IMG/VR virus record: IMGVR_UViG_3300044796_000657
Coordinates: 248,001-312,000 of that record
Reading direction: 5' to 3' (one strand)
From: a virus
Length of the DNA stretch: 64,000 bases
Shown here: positions 46,702 through 54,697 of the stretch, one piece after another
How positions within the stretch are numbered: position 1 is the first letter of the stretch
Layout: every line of letters begins with the position of its first letter
The notes under the pieces: generated by a model
What the model was told of the DNA's origin: nothing
Database searches by the model: none
Seen by the model: the letters and a program-made list of their open reading frames with translations, nothing else
Position numbers and translations under genes: made by a program

Positions 46702-48234
46702 ATGAAGCAATTTGATGAGATGTTGGCAAGTTTTGAAAACAGCAATTCCGAACAATTTAAGAAGCAAACGGGGGTTGTTTATACACCCCCTTTTGTCGTT
46801 AAATACATTCTTGATAAAACCCTCACTTCGCTTTCCGTAGATACCAAGATTATCGACCCCGCTTGTGGGGGCGGTATATTCATTCTGTACGCAATAGAAT
46901 ACCTACGACACGTCACAGGCAAAGCGATAGATGAAATCATCGCAAACAACGTGTACGGCATCGACAACGACCCTAATGCCGTCGCTCTTGCCCATGAGGT
47001 TTTGACTCAATATAGCCAAGTCGCTTGCGGCAAAAAGCCATCTAAGATCAACATATATCATGGCGATTCTACCGACATTGAATTCCTGTCATCGTTGGGC
47101 AAATTCGACTACGTTGTCGGCAATCCTCCTTATGTCCGTATCCAGAACATTCCCGAAGATAAGCGGCAGTATTTGAAATCTTGGAGTATGGTTAATGGTG
47201 ATAGTGATCTGTATATTGCCTTTATTGAACTAGCCTTTTTTCTCTTGAAGTCAGACGGAAGATTGGGCTTCATCACGCCGAATTCTTATCTGAAAAACAA
47301 GTCAACGATCAATCTTTTGAATTGGCTGATCGATAACAGAAAGATCGTTGAGCTTATAGACTTTGAAGGTTATCAGATATTCGGTAAGAAGGCCACAACT
47401 TATACTAGCATTCTTATTGCTTCCAATGAAGAACAAAAATCCATGACCATGCGAAAATTAACTGGTATGGATGAAAATCTGGATAAGGTTTTATCAACGG
47501 ATGTCAAGTCTTATGAAGTTGTCAAATCCAAGAGTATTCTAATTCCTAGCAATAAGATCAATCGCTTGAACAAGTTTGAGAATGTTGGAACAAAGCTCAA
47601 AAACCTAGTTAAGATCAAGGTAGGATTGGCAACACTCGCTGATTCAATCTTTTATACGGATACTGACTTGGAATTGGTCAAACCGTGCGTCAAAGTCAGT
47701 AAGATCAAAAACCAATCTGACATTGTCAAACATACCAAGTCCGTCATTTATCCCTACCAAATCGTCAATGGTAAGGCTGTTCCTTATAGCGAACAAGAGT
47801 TGTCGCAATTCCCAAAGACGTATGAGTATTTGTTGAGTCGCAAGGAGGAATTGATGAAAAGGGATCGTGGCAAGATTGCTTTGTGGTACACTTATGGTAG
47901 AACGCAAGGGTTGACGAGCTTGTTTGGGCGGAAGATGTTAATGCCACCGATGATACAGGATGCTAAGTTTGTTATCTCAGAAGATCCAGATTTGTTGTAT
48001 TTGTCTGGTTATGCGATATTTGGTGATAGGCTTGAGATGTTAAAGATTGTCTTGGAGTCAGATATTTTCAATGAATACATTGCTTTGACGGCGAAGGATT
48101 TTCGTGGTGGATGGAAGGCATGTACCAAGCACGGTATAGAAAACTTTTCTATTCCAGATATTGACGATAATGAGATGGATGAGTTGAAAAATGATACAAA
48201 TGCTTTTTTGAACAGAAAGTATGGTCTGACATAA
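46702..48234 (+). CDS. Eco57I-like N6-adenine methyltransferase
   Basis: 510 residues. GVVYTPPFVVKYIL is the start of the MTase domain, SAM motif I is DPACGGGIF (52-60), VYGIDNDPNAV the acidic strand, and NPPYVRIQ (141-148) the catalytic motif. LGFITPNSYLKNKS and FEGYQIFGKKATTYTSILI are typical of the Eco57I/TaqI-like group. The last 200 residues carry no catalytic motif and probably recognise DNA. No N-terminal nuclease domain is present, so it is modification-only, or a partner lies elsewhere. Its stop is followed at once by the late box of the ART-like gene. Confidence 0.9.
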   Translation: MKQFDEMLASFENSNSEQFKKQTGVVYTPPFVVKYILDKTLTSLSVDTKIIDPACGGGIFILYAIEYLRHVTGKAIDEIIANNVYGIDNDPNAVALAHEVLTQYSQVACGKKPSKINIYHGDSTDIEFLSSLGKFDYVVGNPPYVRIQNIPEDKRQYLKSWSMVNGDSDLYIAFIELAFFLLKSDGRLGFITPNSYLKNKSTINLLNWLIDNRKIVELIDFEGYQIFGKKATTYTSILIASNEEQKSMTMRKLTGMDENLDKVLSTDVKSYEVVKSKSILIPSNKINRLNKFENVGTKLKNLVKIKVGLATLADSIFYTDTDLELVKPCVKVSKIKNQSDIVKHTKSVIYPYQIVNGKAVPYSEQELSQFPKTYEYLLSRKEELMKRDRGKIALWYTYGRTQGLTSLFGRKMLMPPMIQDAKFVISEDPDLLYLSGYAIFGDRLEMLKIVLESDIFNEYIALTAKDFRGGWKACTKHGIENFSIPDIDDNEMDELKNDTNAFLNRKYGLT

Positions 48235-48237
48235 ATA
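48232..48237 (+). promoter_or_regulatory. Late-promoter-like box TAAATA before 48242
   Basis: CATAAATAAGAT then ATG at 48242, 4 nt after the box. The box overlaps the stop codon of the methyltransferase gene; there is no Shine-Dalgarno. Confidence 0.55.
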
Positions 48238-48241
48238 AGAT

Positions 48242-49051
48242 ATGGATTCTTTTAGTCGTTTTATTATTAGCGAAGGTGTCAATATCACGGCATCACCTGA
48301 GTTAGCAGATCAAATTCCTCAAGCGAAAAAAGCGTTGATGCTATATTTGCAGCGATATGGCGATAAGCAAGAACTCAAAGCGAGTATGGCACGCTTCAAG
48401 TATACTTTAACAAAAGTTCGTCAAGACGACTGGAACAATGAAGTAACATATCATTTCACAAATGATACGATTGACAAAGGCAAAGGTCGGGATGAGATTA
48501 TTAGCGACAAATCAGATGATCGGTATGAGTATTATCCAAATTGGGATGGTCGCACGGGGAAAAGGGTTTATAAGAGTCCCAAGGATGCTATTGATTCCAT
48601 TCCGAATGATGAGAATTTAGCTTATCGTGGTATGAGTTGGGAAGAGTGGCGAAGTATTCAGAAAACGGGCATTATCCAGAGTAAAGGTCAACATAATTTC
48701 AGCAATCAAGGATCGTTAACATTTTTCGGCCCCAAGTCTTCAACGGGTGAAAGTTATGCGGGCGGTTTTGCGCCGAATGCTTATTCACCTACGCCTGTTC
48801 GTCCGGGTGTTGTGATTGCGGTTCCCAAGAATCTTCTCAAAACACCAAAAGACAATCCTAATATTCCTCAAGGCGAGTTGGCTTTTGAGGGAACGATGGA
48901 TGCCAAGAATATTGTGAATGCTTGGATGTTGGTTGCCACGAAGACGAAACCGGGGAAATTTGATGTTGTTTTTAACTTAAAAACCAACCAAGTGCGTGAA
49001 GGTTCGAGAATGTCTATCAGTGTGTCGTATTCAATTCGTCAAATCAAGTAA
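48242..49051 (+). CDS. ADP-ribosyltransferase-like protein with head-targeting-like N-terminus
   Basis: 269 residues. The opening MDSFSRFIISEGV matches the short N-terminal pattern shared by head-associated candidates, and ISE/G fits the T4 head-protease rule. From about residue 120, NLAYRGMSWEEWRSIQKTG, GSLTFFGP, ESYAGGF and PGVVIAVPKNLL follow the order of ADP-ribosyltransferase folds (Arg in RG, strand with Ser/Thr and aromatic, then YAxGF). T4 Alt, an injected ADP-ribosyltransferase, is also a head-internal protein. Catalytic Glu could be in GELAFEG. The family call is moderate; substrate unknown. Late box 4 nt before ATG. Confidence 0.55.
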   Translation: MDSFSRFIISEGVNITASPELADQIPQAKKALMLYLQRYGDKQELKASMARFKYTLTKVRQDDWNNEVTYHFTNDTIDKGKGRDEIISDKSDDRYEYYPNWDGRTGKRVYKSPKDAIDSIPNDENLAYRGMSWEEWRSIQKTGIIQSKGQHNFSNQGSLTFFGPKSSTGESYAGGFAPNAYSPTPVRPGVVIAVPKNLLKTPKDNPNIPQGELAFEGTMDAKNIVNAWMLVATKTKPGKFDVVFNLKTNQVREGSRMSISVSYSIRQIK

Positions 49052-49059
49052 GTCTATCA

Positions 49060-49065
49060 TAAATA
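49060..49065 (+). promoter_or_regulatory. Late-promoter-like box TAAATA before 49070
   Basis: TCATAAATACAAT then ATG 49070, 4 nt after the box. It lies in the 18-bp gap after the ART-like gene. Confidence 0.5.
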
Positions 49066-49069
49066 CAAT

Positions 49070-49282
49070 ATGACAGAATACGAGTTAACGTGGGTTCGTC
49101 CCAATTTGACAAAATCTTATGATAGATTGGCAGAATTGGAACGCAAGTTGGCTTTTTTCGAAGCAATGGAATCGATAGCTGCTCTTACACCCAGAACTTA
49201 TACCTTATCAAAAAATTCTTCATTGTCGGATTTGTATGCCGAAGTTGATAGGTTAACTGAAATCAAACAAAGGTTGCTATGA
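49070..49282 (+). CDS. Small helical protein, 70 aa
   Basis: Begins MTEYELTWVRPNLTKSYDRL. Two charged helices (RLAELERKLAFFEAMESIAAL and SDLYAEVDRLTEIKQRLL) likely form a hairpin. No RBS; preceded by a late box. Overlaps the next gene by 4 nt. Confidence 0.55.
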   Translation: MTEYELTWVRPNLTKSYDRLAELERKLAFFEAMESIAALTPRTYTLSKNSSLSDLYAEVDRLTEIKQRLL

Positions 49283-49605
49283 ATTTTACATATGTTGCAA
49301 CTGGCGTAGTTAAGACTCACGGTTGTTTTGACATGGAGTTTGATTTTTTCTTTGTCGCCCTCTATCCAGTGGGATCGGTAGCGTACGATAAAATATCTGC
49401 CAAACGTGGCAGGATGGAAGCCGTTTCAATTAAGAGGGTGGAATTTGTAGGTTGCGACCACCACCCACTTTATACCGATAATCTGAATACCGTTTATACA
49501 GAAAGTGATTTGGTTTCTCATGACGAGGCCAAAAATTTAGCGATTGCTTATTACAATCGCTTGATCAATCAAGCCAATAATGCTATTGAGTTGCGGAATT
49601 GTTAA
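49279..49605 (+). CDS. Unknown protein, 108 aa
   Basis: Begins MNFTYVATGVVKTHGCFDME. Strand-rich, with FVGCDHHPLYTDN in the middle and a C-terminal helix (DEAKNLAIAYYNRLIN). Coupled to the previous gene and overlapping the convergent gene by 23 bp. Not recognised. Confidence 0.55.
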   Translation: MNFTYVATGVVKTHGCFDMEFDFFFVALYPVGSVAYDKISAKRGRMEAVSIKRVEFVGCDHHPLYTDNLNTVYTESDLVSHDEAKNLAIAYYNRLINQANNAIELRNC

Positions 49606-49813
49606 CAGCGTTTGGGCTTTGAGTGACGTTGGGGTTTTGAAATTCAACGCTGATAATGCAGTTGGAGGTGGCCGGAAAGGCGTGCTTTGTAAGGCCGTCT
49701 TGTAGATATTTGATGATTTCCAGCACGCTGCCGGAAACTTCAACCCCCCACGATGCTTGGTTAGCTTGGACTGTTTCTTGTTGGTTTTTCCATTCATCAA
49801 ATTTAATAAGCAT
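49583..49813 (-). CDS. Unknown protein, 76 aa
   Basis: From ATG 49813 (MLIKFDEWKNQQETVQANQA), overlapping the stop region of the preceding minus gene; the frame is open further upstream but without an RBS. Contains a central helix SVLEIIKYLQDGL and an Asn/Ser-rich tail. Last gene of a four-gene minus-strand late operon that starts at 50708. Confidence 0.5.
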   Translation of the reverse strand: MLIKFDEWKNQQETVQANQASWGVEVSGSVLEIIKYLQDGLTKHAFPATSNCIISVEFQNPNVTQSPNAVNNSATQ

Positions 49814-49820
49814 TATATTC

Positions 49821-50087
49821 TCAATTAAAAGGGTTAGCTTCTTGTGGGGTTTCAATTCGCATTTTCTTACCATCGAGATCGTATTTGATACTGACTTGCT
49901 GTACTGGCAAAGTAGTTTCTTCACCGTCCAACATGCTCAATTCGTGTTCGATCTTCAACCAGTGGCAGCGGTCGTTGGGTTTAACTTTTAATTCCAAGTA
50001 TTCCCCTGCATGAACCACGGTTACGTTACAAACGCCTTCTTCGGCATTATACATCGCACAATTCTTACAGATTTTCTTTTTTAACAT
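49821..50087 (-). CDS. Small Cys-containing protein, 88 aa
   Basis: From ATG 50087 (MLKKKICKNCAMYNAEEGVC). CKNC, one further Cys and CHW in the first 50 residues could bind a metal or an iron-sulfur cluster. It overlaps the 56-residue gene upstream by 23 nt. Function unknown. Confidence 0.5.
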   Translation of the reverse strand: MLKKKICKNCAMYNAEEGVCNVTVVHAGEYLELKVKPNDRCHWLKIEHELSMLDGEETTLPVQQVSIKYDLDGKKMRIETPQEANPFN

Positions 50088-50235
50088 TTTTCTTCTTCTT
50101 TTTATCATCGGACAAAATTACGGGCTTTGGATACATTCTGCCTACTGATCCGCCGATAGGTCTGGCGAAGTTGGCAATATCCCCTGTACTTGTCATAGTT
50201 TCTTCGATGTTTTTTAACCATTCTCTAAAAGTCAT
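50065..50235 (-). CDS. Small protein (56 aa) with head-targeting-like N-terminus
   Basis: ATG 50235 overlaps the stop of the previous gene (TAATG), with GGAGG 7 nt upstream. The product begins MTFREWLKNIEETMTS, fitting the M-x-F-x-x-W-L...E pattern of the head-associated candidates. It ends in a strongly basic tail (DDKKKKKNVKKENL), which could bind DNA, as expected of an internal head protein. Confidence 0.55.
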   Translation of the reverse strand: MTFREWLKNIEETMTSTGDIANFARPIGGSVGRMYPKPVILSDDKKKKKNVKKENL

Positions 50236-50708
50236 TACATTCCTCCCATTGGTGGACCGCCGCCTCCGGTCGGACCAGCCAAAGTGTTACCCTGTGATTT
50301 CCATTGTACTCCACCGGAAGCCCCGGCGAAATCTGCTCCTTGATAATTAGGCGGTTCCATCAATTTCAGGAACGTATCACGTGTCATTGTGATTGATTTT
50401 TTGCCCAAATTATCAGCCGTGTCCAAATCTAATTCATCATCAATATCGTCGCCATTACCATCTTTATCCAAAGCCGCATAGGGAATTGGTTTGATGGTAA
50501 CCGTATGACTATCAAAGTCAGTGACGTAGAAAGCCGCCGGTTGGCGAATTAAGTGTCCGCCCAACTTAACATTGCTCAATGTGATCGGCATACCGAACCA
50601 CAACTTTTTTGGAACTTTGAGTTGTTTTTTGATCGTAGAAACGTAGCTGTCAGGAGCTTCCGCTTTTTTCTCTACAAACAATTTAAACCCAACTAGCAAA
50701 TTTGACAT
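50235..50708 (-). CDS. Unknown late protein with Gly-rich C-terminus
   Basis: 157 residues. The opening MSNLLVGFKLFVEKKAEAP contains GFKLFVE/K, similar to the FKLWLE openings of other head-associated candidates. The middle is strand-rich; DKDGNGDDIDDE (about 83-94) resembles an EF-hand loop but with the hydrophobic position shifted by one. The end is Gly-rich (GGGGPPMGGM). A late box (TAAATA, 50713-50718) stands 4 nt before its ATG, back to back with that of the next gene. Confidence 0.55.
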   Translation of the reverse strand: MSNLLVGFKLFVEKKAEAPDSYVSTIKKQLKVPKKLWFGMPITLSNVKLGGHLIRQPAAFYVTDFDSHTVTIKPIPYAALDKDGNGDDIDDELDLDTADNLGKKSITMTRDTFLKLMEPPNYQGADFAGASGGVQWKSQGNTLAGPTGGGGPPMGGM

Positions 50709-50712
50709 ACTC

Positions 50713-50736
50713 TATTTACACCTTGGGTTATAAATA
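50713..50736. promoter_or_regulatory. Divergent pair of late-promoter-like boxes
   Basis: Within the 32 bp between two divergent ATGs lie TAAATA on the minus strand (50713-50718, 4 nt before ATG 50708) and TATAAATA on the plus strand (50729-50736, 4 nt before ATG 50741). The second is an exact match to the T4 late-promoter consensus. There is no room for ribosome-binding sites or separate leaders. Confidence 0.65.
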
Positions 50737-50740
50737 GACT

Positions 50741-52105
50741 ATGAAATTTAAGTCTTGGATTGCGGAAACTCTGAATTTTGATTCTCCTCAAAGGGCAGGC
50801 ATGCAAACGCACCCTTTGGTTACAGGTGCTACAGTTGGTTTAGAGATAGAATTAATGACCCTCTCAATTCCTTACAAGGAATTTACACCTTTAATGTTAG
50901 CAAGGGCGTTATGGGATGCTGATGATTATAAATTTGATGTTCAACAACGAATGAGATTGAATGCTGAATCTGAATATGATGATGATGAAGATTTGGATAT
51001 GCGAGATTTGATTAACTGGGTTACGATGAATAAAAAAGAGGCTTACGATTATTTCAAACAACATCTTGAAAGTGGCCAGTTGAACTTAGGTAAAACCAGT
51101 ACGGATTGGAAAGACGAAGTTGTTAAGTATTGGTCTAAACACTTTATGAAAGCTATTGAGGCGGGAGGGTTTAAGGCTTTTTATGGTGCGCAATCTACGA
51201 AAGACTCTTGGGCTGTTGGCGATGATGGTCACGATACTATGTACCATATCCCCATCTTGGAAATGAGGAGTTCCGTTATTCCTTATGCGGCGTTGCCAAA
51301 TCTTCAAAAAGCGTTAACTGCGATTGCCGAAGTAATCAAAAACAATCCAGAAGATTTAATGGTTCAAAACAATACTGGTATCCACATTCACGTTGGTAAT
51401 GCACGGACTGGCGATTTGAATGCCAAGGGCTGGCGTGGCGATCATATGGACATGTTTAGCCGGTTAGCCGCTGCCACTCATACGGACGAAGACAGCATTT
51501 GGGATACGATGTCAAAACACGATAGGGATTTTTCTCAATTCGCTATGCTTAACAGACAGCAGGATTTTGAACAGACCCGGAGCGGGTACGGAAGTGCTCA
51601 CAATGATATTATCAACCAACTGAACAACTTAAGGTACAAGAAAGAACCGACGATAACGGTCAGCAACAAAGACTTGTGGAACCGGGTCAAGCCCGACCGT
51701 AAGAGTGGAACAAGTGTCGTTTCAGAGCATCCGACAGTAGAATACCGACACTTTACATCGCAGGTGTTGATGGAGGCTGATGGCGTAGAAAAGATTATGG
51801 CGTGGATCAAGTATTTCGTTGATAATGCCGCTTCGCAAGTCAATAAAAATAGGATCAAGTTTGAGAATGACGAAGAGCGTATTATTCTGACGAAGTTGCC
51901 AAAGGATATGGTAAGAATTGACTTCCAAGACAAAGGATCAAAAGCTAGAATTCCGCAACCCGGTATGCCAAGGGATGCGTTGATGGCGACTCCCAAGAGT
52001 GGGGTACGGGATACCGATCAAGGGTTCAAGCATTGGTGGGATAGATTAACGTGGCAGCAAAAGGCTCAGTACAGAAAAGACAAGGGCAGACCGCCTCTTG
52101 TTTAA
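50741..52105 (+). CDS. Amidoligase-like protein with head-targeting-like N-terminus
   Basis: 454 residues. The opening MKFKSWIAETLNF is very close to the T4 internal-protein peptide (MKTYQEFIAEA). After it, TGATVGLEIELM, NNTGIHIHVGNAR and VEYRHFTSQVLMEADGVEKI follow the order of amidoligases (ELE, HxHxG, EYR), like the protein at 38333 but much diverged. The C-terminus is Arg/Lys-rich. If it is packaged, it may act on host peptides or proteins after injection; this is inference. An exact TATAAATA lies 4 nt before the ATG. Confidence 0.55.
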   Translation: MKFKSWIAETLNFDSPQRAGMQTHPLVTGATVGLEIELMTLSIPYKEFTPLMLARALWDADDYKFDVQQRMRLNAESEYDDDEDLDMRDLINWVTMNKKEAYDYFKQHLESGQLNLGKTSTDWKDEVVKYWSKHFMKAIEAGGFKAFYGAQSTKDSWAVGDDGHDTMYHIPILEMRSSVIPYAALPNLQKALTAIAEVIKNNPEDLMVQNNTGIHIHVGNARTGDLNAKGWRGDHMDMFSRLAAATHTDEDSIWDTMSKHDRDFSQFAMLNRQQDFEQTRSGYGSAHNDIINQLNNLRYKKEPTITVSNKDLWNRVKPDRKSGTSVVSEHPTVEYRHFTSQVLMEADGVEKIMAWIKYFVDNAASQVNKNRIKFENDEERIILTKLPKDMVRIDFQDKGSKARIPQPGMPRDALMATPKSGVRDTDQGFKHWWDRLTWQQKAQYRKDKGRPPLV

Positions 52106-52332
52106 AAGTCGCCACAACAAGGCTCAGATTCCATTTTCTTAATGGTTTCCAAGAGTATGCCGCCGTACGGATCAATATTACACGTAAACGAATCATTAAC
52201 GTCAATGTTGTAGGCTTCTAGGAACAAATGATGTACAAGTATCTGCGCCAATGGCTCAGTAGACCACGGGCAGCATACCATCAAATCGTCCAATTGCTCA
52301 GTTACGGTAAAGGTATCTTCTTGTATTGTCAT
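52102..52332 (-). CDS. Small acidic protein, 76 aa
   Basis: Begins MTIQEDTFTVTEQLDDLMVC. Acidic, five Cys including a C-terminal CC. Overlaps the convergent amidoligase-like gene by 4 bp. No RBS is clear. Not recognised. Confidence 0.5.
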   Translation of the reverse strand: MTIQEDTFTVTEQLDDLMVCCPWSTEPLAQILVHHLFLEAYNIDVNDSFTCNIDPYGGILLETIKKMESEPCCGDF

Positions 52333-52341
52333 TCAAGTAGT

Positions 52342-53199
52342 TTAACCAATAAAATCAGAAATTCTACTCAAGACTTCTTTCCAATTACCCAATTCTTTTT
52401 GTCGCCATATTTTCATGGTGGGATACCAAATACTGTCACCGGAACCCCATCGCCAATCATGCTGATAAGCCAAAGCCAAATGTACTGTTTTTCCCATCGC
52501 TGCTGCCAAATGAGCAACAGCCGTATCAACACTGACTACAGTATGACATTCCGCTATCAGTTTGGCTGTATCATTCAAGTCTGCCAACATTAGAGAATAA
52601 TCTTCGAATCTTAAGTCGGATTGTGTGACCATTAAACTTGTTAATTTTCTTCCATCCTTAACTAATAAACTAAAATCTTCTGCTGAGGATGACCTGATGC
52701 TGTCATCGGCGTGACCTGCAAATCCTGTCCATGCCACACCAATTCTCCCTTGGTCGTTATTGGGAATGTTAATGTACTGTTCGTTGATGATTGTTTTGAA
52801 GTGAGCGGGTAAACTGGAAACTGGAATTACAAAGTTGCAATTCGGCAAAGCATCACCACGAACTATTACGTCATAACCTTGGTTTTTCATCAAGTGAAAC
52901 AGTTCAGGTGCAACTTCCAATACGACATTTGACATTAAGTCTGTATATCGTACCCACATGATAAAATCGCCGAAACCTTGATCTTGGTAAACGAGAACTT
53001 TTCCTTGTTCACCTTTCCATGTTGGCATCGGGTAATGACTTCGTCTGTTAATTGTTGAGCGATGACCTTTGAGTCGCCATTCCAATTCAGGCCACGCTTC
53101 TTGCCATCTTCCCAAATAACCCAATACACATCCATATCGCCAATGAAGTTCGGCATCATTAGGGTTTTTGAAAATTTGATCTTCGAGATCTTTGAGCAT
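52342..53199 (-). CDS. TPR-containing GT9-like glycosyltransferase
   Basis: 285 residues. The N-terminus (PNDAELHWRYGCVLGYLGRW) is one tetratricopeptide-type helix pair. VLVYQDQGFGDFIMWVRY then marks the first Rossmann domain of the ADP-heptose/GT9-like fold (GxGD). VVSVDTAVAHLAAAMGKTVHLAL and the C-terminal DWRWG...WYPTMKIWRQ are the donor-binding signatures. It likely transfers a sugar from a nucleotide donor to a protein or glycan. Its start shares a base with the stop of the GNAT gene. Confidence 0.75.
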   Translation of the reverse strand: MLKDLEDQIFKNPNDAELHWRYGCVLGYLGRWQEAWPELEWRLKGHRSTINRRSHYPMPTWKGEQGKVLVYQDQGFGDFIMWVRYTDLMSNVVLEVAPELFHLMKNQGYDVIVRGDALPNCNFVIPVSSLPAHFKTIINEQYINIPNNDQGRIGVAWTGFAGHADDSIRSSSAEDFSLLVKDGRKLTSLMVTQSDLRFEDYSLMLADLNDTAKLIAECHTVVSVDTAVAHLAAAMGKTVHLALAYQHDWRWGSGDSIWYPTMKIWRQKELGNWKEVLSRISDFIG

Positions 53200-53741
53200 T
53201 AACTATTTTTTTTACGAGTGGGCTTGTAATGAATAATAGCGTCCGAATCTGGGTATTTATTTTGCCATCCCATGCTGGCGTACCAAGCCTTCAATTTTTG
53301 TGTACTTAGTCCTTTGGGCGGCTTTTGGCCTTTAACTTTAGCGGGCGTTATTTCTTGGGGTTCGGCAACTAAAGTTATTCCCAATTTATTTGCGACACTT
53401 TGCAACCATTTCAGAGATGATGTTGCCAATCCTTTGCCACGTGCTTCTGGCTTAACAATAATTGCGGCAACTGTTAATTGTTTTGATTGCTTTGGGTCAT
53501 ATCCGGCAACCATTACCCTATTCTGATAAAGGTATAGGTCGTATTCTGATAATGCAATCTTCACATTTCCGTCTGGACTAACGATTGTAGGGTAATTTGT
53601 GCCACCCAATGAGACGACTTCGGGATTAGTACCCGGAATTAATCGATTAGATGGTGCTTCCCACCGCCAACCTTGTTTTTCAATTTCAGAACGCAAACTG
53701 ACAAATGGGTGTGCGGCTTCAATGAATAATCTAAAACTCAT
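53199..53741 (-). CDS. GNAT acetyltransferase with head-targeting-like N-terminus
   Basis: 180 residues. Opening MSFRLFIEAAHPF fits the shared N-terminal pattern. The GNAT core is LTVAAIIVKPEARGKGLATSSLKWLQSVA (about 88-116), with the acetyl-CoA loop as R-G-K-G-L-A, followed by WYASMGW near residue 155. It would acetylate an amine of an unknown target. With the N-terminal peptide it might be carried in the head. TATATA stands 4 nt before the ATG, a weaker version of the late box. Confidence 0.7.
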   Translation of the reverse strand: MSFRLFIEAAHPFVSLRSEIEKQGWRWEAPSNRLIPGTNPEVVSLGGTNYPTIVSPDGNVKIALSEYDLYLYQNRVMVAGYDPKQSKQLTVAAIIVKPEARGKGLATSSLKWLQSVANKLGITLVAEPQEITPAKVKGQKPPKGLSTQKLKAWYASMGWQNKYPDSDAIIHYKPTRKKNS

Positions 53742-53856
53742 CTTCTATATATTGCTCGTAAAAATTAACTTTTACTTCAAGTTCCATCAAAAAGACGGAT
53801 AAAAATTTTTTGGTCGAGACTAACTATTACGTTATCTATAAAGTGAGGGTAGTACC

Positions 53857-54399
53857 ATTCCGATTTTATCCACTGATCTTTTGTTCAAATACTCAACAAC
53901 GACTGGGTCTGCCGGAAATACGACGGCTCAAGGCAATCCTAATAATGCGCTCGGAAAATATATTTCTACAACGCAATGGACGGGTGGTACCTTAAATGAC
54001 TTGTTTGACGACATTACGGGTGATGAAAACGCCAACTCGATTGTTGATTACCGCTGTATTTTCCTTCATAACAACCACGGATCGTTAACTTTGTTGAGTC
54101 CTAAGTTATGGATTGCTTCCGAAGTTTCTGGTGGTGCCAATATCGCTCTTGGTGTTGATACGACCGCCGCTTCTGTTATCGGTGCTTCGTCCGCTCAAGG
54201 TTTGACGATTGCCGATGAAACTACGGCTCCTTCCGGTGTTTCATTCAGTAGCCCAACTACCAAATCTGCTGGCCTTTCACTCGGTGACATTCCAGCCGGT
54301 CAATGTAAGGCATTCTGGTTCCGTCGCACGGCAACCAATAGTGCTGCTTTGAATAACGATGGCGTAACGGTACAAATTGAAGGCGATACGAGTGCGTAA
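53857..54399 (+). CDS. Virion-type structural protein, apparent ATT start
   Basis: 180 residues if started at ATT 53857, which lies 7 nt after GAGGG (53845-53849) and gives MPILSTDLLFKYSTTTGSA. The first conventional codon is TTG 53881 with no RBS, which would remove eight residues. Composition is rich in Ser, Thr, Gly, Ala and Asn, with strand-forming repeats (CIFLHNNHGSLTLLSPKLWIAS, GANIALGVDT, AGQCKAFWFRRTAT), as in phage tail and decoration proteins. A TATAAAG sequence occurs further upstream. A terminator follows 21 bp after the stop. Confidence 0.65.
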   Translation: MPILSTDLLFKYSTTTGSAGNTTAQGNPNNALGKYISTTQWTGGTLNDLFDDITGDENANSIVDYRCIFLHNNHGSLTLLSPKLWIASEVSGGANIALGVDTTAASVIGASSAQGLTIADETTAPSGVSFSSPTTKSAGLSLGDIPAGQCKAFWFRRTATNSAALNNDGVTVQIEGDTSA

Positions 54400-54420
54400 T
54401 GAATGATTGAAACTATGAAC

Positions 54421-54447
54421 AAAGCCCGCTATAATAGGCGGGCTTTG
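54421..54447 (+). terminator. Intrinsic terminator after the virion-type gene
   Basis: AAAGCCCGC / GCGGGCTTT stem with an 8-nt loop, then TTATTTAA. Ends the monocistronic 53857 transcript. Confidence 0.75.
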
Positions 54448-54467
54448 TTATTTAACGTGGAGATATT

Positions 54468-54674
54468 ATGTACTTTTACTTAAGACAGCGATCAAGTGGC
54501 ATGGTGTTGGAAAGTGATATTAATCAATCTCGTCCCATGTTAGAACCGGGTTTTATTAGATGGACGCCCGAAATTCAACACTCAATTGATATTACTCCTC
54601 AATTAATTGAACAACTACAAGTAGAGTGTGGTAATTGGGCTGCAAGACCAATTCCTACATGGTGGGAAAACTAA
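54468..54674 (+). CDS. Small protein, 68 aa
   Basis: Begins MYFYLRQRSSGMVLESDINQ with GGAG 5 nt upstream. Short aromatic strand pair, then a helix (ITPQLIEQLQVECGN) and a Trp-rich end (WAARPIPTWWEN). Not recognised. Confidence 0.5.
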   Translation: MYFYLRQRSSGMVLESDINQSRPMLEPGFIRWTPEIQHSIDITPQLIEQLQVECGNWAARPIPTWWEN

Positions 54675-54683
54675 TCACTGATC

Positions 54684-54689
54684 TAAATA
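54684..54689 (+). promoter_or_regulatory. Late-promoter-like box TAAATA before 54698
   Basis: TCTAAATACTCTCACT then ATG 54698; the box ends 8 nt before the ATG. No Shine-Dalgarno in between. Confidence 0.5.
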
Positions 54690-54697
54690 CTCTCACT

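Noticed and set aside
49537-49924. Longer or alternative minus-strand frames around the 49813 gene
   Set aside because: The upstream extension overlaps the preceding gene without an RBS, and the second frame is a shadow; ATG 49813 fits the operon best.
50420-50470. EF-hand loop in the 50235-50708 protein
   Set aside because: DKDGNGDDIDDE has the acidic spacing but the hydrophobic position is displaced and no flanking helices or partner loop are evident.
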